From DATAVB01 sp040414495 (GTDB lineage Bacteria; Actinomycetota; Actinomycetes; Mycobacteriales; QHCD01), in contig JBEDUI010000001.1 of NCBI GenBank assembly GCA_040414495.1, positions 1-23,591 of the forward strand: a stretch of 23,591 bases of DNA, written 5' to 3'. A program made the position numbers and the translations under genes. Shown here piece by piece: positions 1 through 6,229 of this stretch. The notes under the pieces were generated by a model, which worked only from the letters and a program-made list of their open reading frames with translations, ran no database searches and was not told where the DNA came from. Position 1 is the first letter of the stretch; each line of letters begins with the position of its first letter.

Positions 1-455
1 GCTACCAGCGCGACCAGGTCGGCAAACCGCATCGGCTCCGGCAATTCCCCGACCCGACCCAGACCGTCCTCAGTGGACAGTGGGTCGGCGTCGGTCACGC
101 CGAGCAGCCCGATCAGCGCGTCGGACACGCCCGGCGTGGCCACATCGGCATTGGTGTGCGCGACCAAGAGGCCCACACCGGACCGGATCAACTGGTGCAC
201 GATCCGGCCCTTGTACGAGGTCGCCGGCACCCCGTGCACCGGCCGTAACAGCAACGGGTGGTGCGTAATCAGCAAACCAGCGCCGGCCTCGATCGCCTCC
301 CGCGCGGTCGCGGCGACCGGGTCGACGGCGAACAGAACCTGTTCCACCGGCGTATCCGGATCACCGCAAACCAGCCCCACGGCGTCCCATTCGGCGGCAT
401 TCGCCGGATCGTAGAGCCGGTCGAAGGCAGCGACGACGTCGGCGAGGCTCGGCAT
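1..455 (-). CDS. Nif3-like dinuclear metal-centre protein (DUF34), 3' part outside window
   Basis: The minus frame from the ATG at 453-455 is open to the window edge, giving about 151 N-terminal residues; the C-terminal part is missing. It starts MPSLADVVAAFDRLYDPANA and continues with the family landmarks AAEWDAVGLVCGD, a metal-binding ITHHPLLLRP stretch near residue 75 and VAHTNADVA near residue 110. These match the N-terminal half of the Nif3/YbgI family, which forms toroidal oligomers with a two-metal site; members have been linked to GTP cyclohydrolase I-like chemistry, but a general function is not settled. The start fits the family N-terminus (Leu-Ala-Asp-Val-Val). Only 27 bases separate it from the stop of the upstream gamma-glutamyltransferase gene, so co-transcription is possible. 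The family call is firm, the biochemical role is not. Confidence 0.88.
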   Translation of the reverse strand, partial: MPSLADVVAAFDRLYDPANAAEWDAVGLVCGDPDTPVEQVLFAVDPVAATAREAIEAGAGLLITHHPLLLRPVHGVPATSYKGRIVHQLIRSGVGLLVAHTNADVATPGVSDALIGLLGVTDADPLSTEDGLGRVGELPEPMRFADLVALV

Positions 456-481
456 CCGCACAGGCTAGCGGCACCGGTAAG

Positions 482-2260
482 TCAGCGTCCGACGGCGTAC
501 GGCCGCATCTCCCGCGGGCTCGCGGCGGCCGAGAGCACCCCGGTCTCCGGGTCGCGTGCCACCGCCGCCAACCGACCCAGCGACCACGGCTCGACCAGCT
601 TGACGTCGTGCCCACGCCGGCGCAGTTCGGCCACCACCTCGGGGTCGTGCCGGTCCTCCAGGTACAGCGAGGCCGGTTGGCTGGCCCGCGGGTAGAACGA
701 ATTCGGGAACGACATGGTGTGCCAGCCGGCGGCGTCGGCCGCCTCCTGCAGCGTCAGGCCGCCGACCGCCACGCCGAGGAAGAAGTTGTACGCCCACTGG
801 TCCTGCGCGTCCCCGCCCGGCGTCCCGAACGACATCGCCGGGACCCCACCGCGCAACGCCAGACACGGCGAGAGCGTGGTCCGCGGCCGGCGGCCCGGGG
901 TCAACGAGGTCGGGTACCCCGGCTCGAGCCAGGTCATCTGCAACCGCGTCCCCAACGGGAAACCGAGCGAGGGAATCACCGGGTTGCTGTGCAACCAACC
1001 ACCGCTGGGCGTACCGGAGATCATGTTGCCCCAGCGGTCGACGATGTCGAAGTGGCAGGTGTCGCCGTCGGCCTTGGCCTTCAGGTACCGGGTCGTCGGC
1101 TCGCCGATGCCCGGCGCCTGGCCGTCCTCCTTCACCTGCGAACGCAGCCGCTCGGGCAGCACGGGTGCGCGCCCACCGGGCGAACCCGGGCGCAGGTCGC
1201 GACTGGCCTGCTCGCCGATCAGGGCACGCCGGGCGTCGTTGTAGTCCTTCGAGAGCAGGTCCGCCATCGGAGTGTCGAACCCGTCGCCGTACCAGGCCTC
1301 ACGGTCGGCGAACGCGAGCTTCACGCCCTCGGCGACGCGGTGAATCAGATCGGCGCTGCCGTAGGTCAGTTCGCTCGGATCGGGCAGCAATGCCAACTGC
1401 TGCAGGAATACCGGTGCCTGTCCCCACGGCCCGGACTTGGCCACCGTCCAGTCGCCGTAGGTGAAGGTCAGCGGCTCCTCGTAATGCGCCCGATGCCCGG
1501 CCAGATCGGCCGCGGTCAGTACGCCGGCGTGCCGGGTCCCGCTGGCGTCCATCACCTCGAGCGTGGCGAACTTCGCGATCTCCTCGGCGATGAAGCCCTC
1601 GGACCAGACCAGCCGCGCCTTCTCGATCTGGGCCTCGCGGTCGGCGCCGGCCGACTCGGCCTCGCTCAGCAACCGCTGCCAGGTCGCGGCCAGGGCCGGG
1701 TTGCGGTGCATCTCGCCCGGCCGGGGCGGACGGCCGCGGGTTAGGTACAGGTCGGCCGAGAAGGTCCATTCGGTACGGAACATCTGCTCCATCTCGGTCA
1801 CCTTGGCCGAGATGTCGGCGATGATCGGGTGCCCGTGCTCGGCGTATCCGATCGCGGCGTCCATGACTTCGCGCAGCGGCATCGTGCCGTAATCGCGCAG
1901 CAGCAACAGCCAGGCGTCGATCGCACCGGGAATGGCCGCAGCCAGGGTTCCATTACCCGGCACCACTTCCAGGCCGAGCCCGGTGTAATGCTCGATCGTC
2001 GCGCCGGCCGGCGCCGGACCCTGTCCACAAAGGACACGCGGGGTATTGTCGGCGGCCGCGGCGAAGATTATGTTGGCATCGCCGCCAGGGCTGTTCTCGT
2101 TCGGCTCGACCACGTGCTCGACGAACGCGGCGGCGACCGCGGCGTCAAAGGCATTTCCGCCGCGCTCCAGAATTCCCATCGCCGTACCGGAAACAAGCCA
2201 GTGCGACGCGGACGCCATTCCAAAGGTGCCCTGCAGGGTCGGCCGGGTCGTCTGCCGCAT
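482..2260 (-). CDS. gamma-glutamyltransferase family protein, cytoplasmic type
   Basis: A 592-residue protein of the Ntn-hydrolase GGT family, whose members cleave or transfer gamma-glutamyl groups (glutathione and related amides) after autocatalytic cleavage at a threonine. The N-terminal half has the usual GILERGGNAFDAAVAAAF and SPGGDANIIF stretches. The small subunit should begin at Thr401 in GDTCHFDIVDRWGNMIS, where canonical enzymes read T-T-H. A later GTPGGDAQDQW matches the family's Gly-Gly substrate loop. There is no signal peptide, unlike the periplasmic E. coli enzyme; this resembles the YwrD-like cytoplasmic branch. The ATG at 2258-2260 is preferred over the adjacent TTG at 2261-2263 because a GAGGAG ribosome site lies 5 bases before the ATG but only 2 before the TTG. 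A relic of a peptide-transporter ATPase lies just upstream, so the locus may once have coupled peptide import to gamma-glutamyl cleavage (inference). Confidence 0.9.
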   Translation of the reverse strand: MRQTTRPTLQGTFGMASASHWLVSGTAMGILERGGNAFDAAVAAAFVEHVVEPNENSPGGDANIIFAAAADNTPRVLCGQGPAPAGATIEHYTGLGLEVVPGNGTLAAAIPGAIDAWLLLLRDYGTMPLREVMDAAIGYAEHGHPIIADISAKVTEMEQMFRTEWTFSADLYLTRGRPPRPGEMHRNPALAATWQRLLSEAESAGADREAQIEKARLVWSEGFIAEEIAKFATLEVMDASGTRHAGVLTAADLAGHRAHYEEPLTFTYGDWTVAKSGPWGQAPVFLQQLALLPDPSELTYGSADLIHRVAEGVKLAFADREAWYGDGFDTPMADLLSKDYNDARRALIGEQASRDLRPGSPGGRAPVLPERLRSQVKEDGQAPGIGEPTTRYLKAKADGDTCHFDIVDRWGNMISGTPSGGWLHSNPVIPSLGFPLGTRLQMTWLEPGYPTSLTPGRRPRTTLSPCLALRGGVPAMSFGTPGGDAQDQWAYNFFLGVAVGGLTLQEAADAAGWHTMSFPNSFYPRASQPASLYLEDRHDPEVVAELRRRGHDVKLVEPWSLGRLAAVARDPETGVLSAAASPREMRPYAVGR

Positions 2261-2296
2261 CAACGCTCCTCAATTCGCGGGTGTAAATCGATCGCT

Positions 2297-2517
2297 TTTT
2301 TACGTTTCGGTACGGGCACCGGCATCGAGCTGGCGGATCGGCCCGGCGCATCGCTGGAAAGCACAATGCGTCGGCGGGACCGCTGTTGAGCCGGATCCGG
2401 CAGCGGTGCGGCCGACGACAATGCCTGCGTATAGGGATGACGTAGAGCCGAGAATATGTGTTCGGCGTCCGCTGTTTCCACGATCCGGCCGAGATAGGTC
2501 ACCGCGATCTCCGCGCT
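2297..2517 (-). pseudogene. remnant of oligopeptide/dipeptide ABC transporter ATPase C-terminus (OppF/DppF-like)
   Basis: On the minus strand one frame reads AEIAVTYLGRIVETADAEHI followed by FSALRHPYTQALSSAAPLPD, the typical C-terminal third of OppF/DppF ATPases (usually IAVMYLGRIVE...HPYTQALLSAAP). The family's next motif (DPPSGCRFHPRC) is found only in a different frame, as RADPPARCRCPYRN, which indicates a frameshift near 2345. Walker A, signature and Walker B are absent: upstream of 2517 the frame meets a TGA and the DNA belongs to the ROK gene. The remnant overlaps the last codons of the ROK frame. A GTG at 2500-2502 overlaps the ROK stop, so gene finders may report an 80-residue ORF here, but it is not a functional protein. 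Confidence 0.8.
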
Positions 2518-3815
2518 TCACCGGGCCCGGCCGGGGCCTGCGGCGGCAATAGCCAGGATTCCAGATCGGCCCCCGAATCCGTTGCTTCGCCGACGCCCCG
2601 CCCGAACACCTCCTCGCGCGCCGCTCCAACAGCCGCGTGTAGCGCGCCCTGCCGTACCGAATGCGCCGCACCATGGGCGATCGCGACCCGCGGCCGGTGC
2701 GCCAACATGTCGTGCAACCGGTTGGTCACCGCGTCGGCAAGCGCTTGCTGGCCGGCCATCGCGACGTCGCCGGCCAGAATGACCAGCTCCGGGTCAAGCA
2801 ATGCGACCGGGCTGGAGAGGGCCAACGCGACCCGCTCGGCCAGCTCGGCCGCGAATTCCGGTACGGACAGTCCACGTCGGAGCGCCGCCGAAATCGTGCC
2901 GGCGGAAATGTTGTGCTGGCGGGCCAGGCTGAGCACGCCGCGATTGGACACCAGCTCGCCCACGGTCCGCGATTCGCCGCGGACAAACGGAACCTGGTCG
3001 ATTTCGCCGGCCCCGCCGCGGCTGCCGCGAACCAAGTGCCCGTCCACCATGGCCGCGACCGCGACACCACGGCTCATCCACAGCAGCACTACGTTCCGGT
3101 GGCCGCGACCGCAGCCGCCCGCCACTTCGTCGACGGTCACCAGGTTGACGTCGTTTTCGACCGTGACCGCACTACCCAGCGCCGCGCCCAGCCGCTGCCG
3201 TACGTCAAAACCCTGCCAGCGCGGCATATGCGTCGCGTATTCGAGATGACCGGTAACCGGGTCGACCGAACCTTGAATTCCGGCGACGGTGTGTACGACG
3301 TCAGAAGCCTGCAGGGAACAGCTTTTCGCGGCCTCCTCGATCGCCGTACGGACCGCCTGCGTCGGGTCCTGACGTTGATTTCCGCGGGTGGAAATCTTGG
3401 CCTCGCCCCGGACCATTCCGCCCAGATCGGCGATCGCGACATCCACCGACGTGGCGCTGATGTCAACGCCGGCGGCATATCCGGCCTCGATATTGGCGGT
3501 CCACAACTGCGCCTGCGGGCCCGGGCCGCGAACCGACTGAAATCCGCTGCGGCACACCAATCCCGAGGTCTCCAGGCGACGTAACAATTCCGCGGCCGCG
3601 GGTTTGGACAACCCGATCGCGCGATCGAGCTCCACCCGCGACATGGCTCCGTGCCGCAATAATGCGTAGAGCGCGGCCCGCTCATTCAACGCCCGAAGCA
3701 CTCGTGGGCTGCCGATGACTGTCTCCTCCGGACGCGACCAACAATCACCGTCGCCTATTGGTCTGGGTGGTTCCCAGATAGCTCGACACCCTACGCCGAC
3801 GCCCGACCCCGTCAA
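2499..3815 (-). CDS. ROK-family transcriptional regulator (start uncertain)
   Basis: A 438-residue open frame. An N-terminal winged helix (about residues 38-90, LRALNERAALYALLRHG...SKPAAAELLRRLETSGLVCR) is followed by a ROK sugar-kinase-like domain (about 110-400). The domain keeps a GVDISATSVDVAIADL phosphate-binding-type strand and a VENDVN motif. The usual GGAGEIGH reads GGAGEIDQ, and the Cys-rich zinc motif of ROK kinases is missing, so this is probably a ligand-sensing repressor without kinase activity. The maximal frame starts at a TTG (3813-3815), but that TTG is also a good -35 box and the first 30 residues do not look like a ROK protein. A strong GGAGGAG site precedes residue 34, pointing to a start near 3716, although no standard start codon is there (ATC). 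The last few codons appear to come from transporter-remnant DNA. Confidence 0.85.
   Translation of the reverse strand: MTGSGVGVGCRAIWEPPRPIGDGDCWSRPEETVIGSPRVLRALNERAALYALLRHGAMSRVELDRAIGLSKPAAAELLRRLETSGLVCRSGFQSVRGPGPQAQLWTANIEAGYAAGVDISATSVDVAIADLGGMVRGEAKISTRGNQRQDPTQAVRTAIEEAAKSCSLQASDVVHTVAGIQGSVDPVTGHLEYATHMPRWQGFDVRQRLGAALGSAVTVENDVNLVTVDEVAGGCGRGHRNVVLLWMSRGVAVAAMVDGHLVRGSRGGAGEIDQVPFVRGESRTVGELVSNRGVLSLARQHNISAGTISAALRRGLSVPEFAAELAERVALALSSPVALLDPELVILAGDVAMAGQQALADAVTNRLHDMLAHRPRVAIAHGAAHSVRQGALHAAVGAAREEVFGRGVGEATDSGADLESWLLPPQAPAGPGEARRSR
3788..3815 (-). promoter_or_regulatory. putative promoter of the ROK gene
   Basis: On the minus strand TTGACG (3810-3815), a 16-base spacer and TAGGGT (3788-3793) form a plausible housekeeping promoter. 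Downstream in the leader lies an inverted repeat CTGGG-TGGTT-CCCAG (3763-3777), a possible operator or hairpin, then GGAGGAG just before the ROK coding sequence. This arrangement argues that the most upstream TTG of the ROK frame is promoter DNA rather than a start codon. Confidence 0.45.
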
Positions 3816-3883
3816 GGTTCATCAAGGGAAATTAACCAGCGACACGCGTACGAAATAGCCGCGGCACTAACGATGGCGGGAGT

Positions 3884-3954
3884 GGGCGCAGCAGGGATCG
3901 AACCTGCGACCGCTCGGTTGTAAGCCGAGAGCTCTACCGCTGAGCTATACGCCC
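3884..3954 (-). tRNA. tRNA-Val (anticodon TAC)
   Basis: The minus strand folds into a complete 71-base cloverleaf: acceptor GGGCGTA paired with TGCGCCC, D arm GCTC...GAGC, anticodon stem CTCGG/CCGAG around loop CTTACAA, a five-base variable loop and the T arm GCAGG-TTCGATC-CCTGC. The anticodon TAC reads GTA valine codons. No CCA is encoded at the 3' end, as is common in actinobacteria. It stands alone between the ROK gene and the peroxiredoxin gene. Confidence 0.95.
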
Positions 3955-3999
3955 GGAAGAAGACACTGAGAGTACCGCTGCCGGCCCCGAATCCACAGA

Positions 4000-4461
4000 C
4001 TAGCTGAGCTGGGCCAGCGCCCGGAGCCAGTCGTCCTGGTCCCGCGGCTCCCCCGGCGGGTTCATCTCGCTGAACCGCACGAGCCCGTCCCTGTCGATCA
4101 CGAACGTGCCCCGGTTGGCCATGCCTGGCGTCTCGTTGAAGACGCCGTACGTCCGGGCCAGCTCGCCGTGCGGCCAGAAATCCGACAGCAACGGGAAGTT
4201 GTACTCCTCGGCCACCGCGAACGCCTTGAGCGAGAACGTGGGATCCGTGCTCACCGCGAGGATCTGCACGTTCTCGTTCTGGTACCGGGGTAGCTCATCG
4301 CGGACCTGACGCAGCTCGTTGGTGCAGACCGGCGAGAACGCGAACGGATAGAACACCAGCAGCACGTTCTTGTCGCCACGGAACGATGAGAGCGTGACCG
4401 ACTGCCTGTTCTGATCCGGCAGGGTGAACTCCGGGGCCTGCGTACCGGTCTCGACGGCCAT
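4000..4461 (-). CDS. ahpE: AhpE-like 1-Cys peroxiredoxin
   Basis: A 153-residue peroxiredoxin that reduces hydrogen, organic or peroxynitrite peroxides through a cysteine sulfenate. The fold markers appear in order: APEFTLPDQN, then VLLVFYPFAFSPVCTNEL with the peroxidatic Cys46, ILAVSTDPTFSLKAF, FPLLSDFWP and GTFVIDRDGLVRF. The active-site Thr of PxxxTxxC is Ser here (AFSPVC). The ATG at 4459-4461 with a GAGGAG upstream gives exactly the AhpE-type length; the frame extends upstream to 4575 but that part overlaps the DUF3052 gene and is not family-like. The neighbours (DUF3052, a secreted protein, then divergent aceE) match the order I recall from mycobacteria around ahpE. It is probably co-transcribed with the DUF3052 gene 70 bases upstream. 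Confidence 0.92.
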   Translation of the reverse strand: MAVETGTQAPEFTLPDQNRQSVTLSSFRGDKNVLLVFYPFAFSPVCTNELRQVRDELPRYQNENVQILAVSTDPTFSLKAFAVAEEYNFPLLSDFWPHGELARTYGVFNETPGMANRGTFVIDRDGLVRFSEMNPPGEPRDQDDWLRALAQLS

Positions 4462-4531
4462 CGAACGGGCGCTCCTCGCTGCGTAGCTGCTCGGGTCTGT
4501 CGGTGCAACGTGAAGCATGCCACGGCTCGAT

Positions 4532-4969
4532 TCAGCGCTTCGAGCGGGCCGCCTTCGGGGCAACCAGCCGGACACCGGACCAGTCCTTGCCCACGGACAA
4601 CGTGCTCGTCTCGGACAACCCGGCCGTCGGCGCGGCCTCGCTGATGTCCCATGGCTCGACGTGCCCGTCCCGACCGACCTTCGGTGTAAGCAGCCAGACC
4701 ACGCCGCTGTCGGCGAGTGGGCCCTTGGCGTCCACCAGTGCGTCGATCAGGTCGCCGTCGTCCTCGCGCCACCACAGCAGCACGATGTCGACAACCTCGT
4801 CCGAGTCCTCGCCTACCAGCTCGTTGCCGCTGCGCTGCACGATCGAGGCGCGCAACGCCTCGTCCGCGTCAGCGGCGTCGTAGCCGATTTCCTGCACAAC
4901 CGTGCCTGCCTCGACACCGAGGCGCTCGGCCAGACTCGGCCCGCCGGCCGGGTCAGCGGTGGCGCTCAC
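4532..4969 (-). CDS. DUF3052 family protein
   Basis: A 145-residue soluble acidic protein of the actinobacterial DUF3052 family, function unknown. The start is the GTG at 4967-4969, preceded by AGGAGGAG with a 7-base gap; the frame runs on to 5086 but that extension is unlike the family and lacks a ribosome site. Visible family features are SLAERLGVEAGTVVQEIGYD near the N-terminus, a DEVVDIVLLWWREDDGDLID core, and a SGVVWLLTPKVGRDGHVEP segment followed by GLSETSTLSVGKDWSGVRLV. There are no catalytic-looking motifs, signal peptide or membrane segment. It lies directly upstream of ahpE in the same direction, which suggests joint expression, but says nothing certain about its role. Confidence 0.9.
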   Translation of the reverse strand: MSATADPAGGPSLAERLGVEAGTVVQEIGYDAADADEALRASIVQRSGNELVGEDSDEVVDIVLLWWREDDGDLIDALVDAKGPLADSGVVWLLTPKVGRDGHVEPWDISEAAPTAGLSETSTLSVGKDWSGVRLVAPKAARSKR

Positions 4970-5148
4970 TTCGTCACTCCTCCTGTGCTTCGTGGGCTTG
5001 GGGCTTAGTGGGCTCGGGTGGGTCGACCGGAGTGCCCTCTGGTGCCATGCTGTCACTACGTGCGGGTAGCAAACACACTCGGCCACGATTACGCAAGCTG
5101 TTCGGCCGTGTTGGCGTGATCGTGACCATTACGCGTCCGACTTGATCG

Positions 5149-5844
5149 TCATCGCGAGCATGCCTCGCTGAGCTTCACGAACGCCGCCCGTACCTCATGG
5201 TTGTTCACACCCTGCCCGGTCGGCAGCTCCTTCGACATGCCCTCCATCGCCTGGGCGACCTCGTTGCCATGCACCCACACCACGTCCCGGCGCGGCAAGC
5301 CGGATCGCTCCAGCACCCGCATCATCCGGTGGTAGGCGTCGTCGTACGACCGCGCCACCTCGGCCCGCTCGTGCAGGGACGCGTCGCGGGGCAACGACCG
5401 GAACTCCCGGTTGGGGGTCCGGGCCAGTTGGTAGAAGCTCAGGCAGACGGCGAATTCCGGCAGGCTCGCGGTCGGCGTGCCGGTGCTGCGCGGGGCGGGC
5501 GACGTCGACGGGTGCGCCGGCTCGGTGTGTCGCGGGGCCGGAGGATCCGTGGTCGGCGGAGGCGGCGGGGCCTGGGTCGTCGGTGGGGTCCGCGGAGCGT
5601 CGGTGGTCGAAGGCGCCGTGGTCGGGGCGGGCCGCTTGGTCGTAGACCGGGCGGTCGGGCTGCGGCGGGGCGAGTGCGTCACGACCGGCCGTTCCTGGTT
5701 GGCACCGGTACCGGCCAGCGACCCGATCGCCTGTGGTGGCTCGTAGCTGGCCCTGCCTCCGGTCGGCACCGCGCAGGCCGACGCCGTCACGGATACCGCG
5801 AAGAGGGCAGCGCAAACGCCGAACACGGGGTGACGGCGGCGCAT
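5149..5844 (-). CDS. secreted Pro/Thr-rich putative lipoprotein
   Basis: A 231-residue exported protein. MRRRHPVFGVCAALFAVSVT is a signal peptide ending in ASAC, a slightly off-consensus lipobox with Cys24 as the likely lipidated residue. Residues about 45-130 are a low-complexity Pro/Thr/Ser/Arg linker of the cell-wall-spanning type. The C-terminal 95 residues form a compact, probably helical domain (FAVCLSFYQLARTPNREFRS ... FVKLSEACSR) with a Cys at each end that could form a disulfide. I do not recognise its family. The ATG at 5842-5844 follows GGAGG by 4 bases. It sits between the DUF3052 gene and divergently oriented aceE, the position of an uncharacterised secreted protein in the mycobacterial block as I remember it. 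A surface role is inferred only from topology. Confidence 0.82.
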   Translation of the reverse strand: MRRRHPVFGVCAALFAVSVTASACAVPTGGRASYEPPQAIGSLAGTGANQERPVVTHSPRRSPTARSTTKRPAPTTAPSTTDAPRTPPTTQAPPPPPTTDPPAPRHTEPAHPSTSPAPRSTGTPTASLPEFAVCLSFYQLARTPNREFRSLPRDASLHERAEVARSYDDAYHRMMRVLERSGLPRRDVVWVHGNEVAQAMEGMSKELPTGQGVNNHEVRAAFVKLSEACSR

Positions 5845-6229
5845 GAACCCTCCGAGCTAGGCGACTGACCGGCGACAGCGCTGGCAACTTGCCGTCTTTA
5901 TCAGACTCAGCAGCGCGCACAACCGTACGTGGCCAAGACCCTACGCGGAGTACCGGAGGGTCGTCTTGCCTCCATCCGGCCGAACATTGGTCCAGACCGG
6001 ACAGTCCACTCCGTACAACCCGAGGGGTGTCGGCAGGATCACTCGGCCGAATCAGGAACCAGACCCAGGGGTTGCTGTGACAACGCGGACGAGGCAGAGG
6101 ACCATAGAAGAGGGCATGCCCGGAACCATGCGGGATAGTTGTCCCTGGCGCTTGCGCCGAGCTTAAGCCAAGACAGTGCTTTCGCGAGACCGTGAGGGCA
6201 CCGCGATCAGAACGAGGAGAACGCGACCC
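5845..6229. other. divergent intergenic region between lipoprotein gene and aceE
   Basis: A 385-base gap that must carry promoters in both directions. On the minus strand, TTGTGC and a TGATAAAG block near 5896-5920 could serve the lipoprotein gene. On the plus strand no convincing -35/-10 pair stands out. An inverted repeat CCGGAGG...CCTCC-AT-CCGG lies at 5953-5979, and a small GGCGC-TT-GCGCC hairpin lies near 6148-6159. GAGGAG at 6214-6219 is the aceE ribosome site. The short ORFs here have no ribosome sites or recognisable content. Confidence 0.4.

Noticed and set aside
2260..2502. 80-codon ORF starting GTG and overlapping the ROK stop
   Set aside because: It is the frameshifted OppF relic without any ATPase motif, so it is listed as a pseudogene, not a gene.
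4970..5148. Promoter search in the gap upstream of the DUF3052 gene
   Set aside because: Minus-strand TTGC-type and TA-rich words exist, but no -35/-10 pair with proper spacing is convincing.
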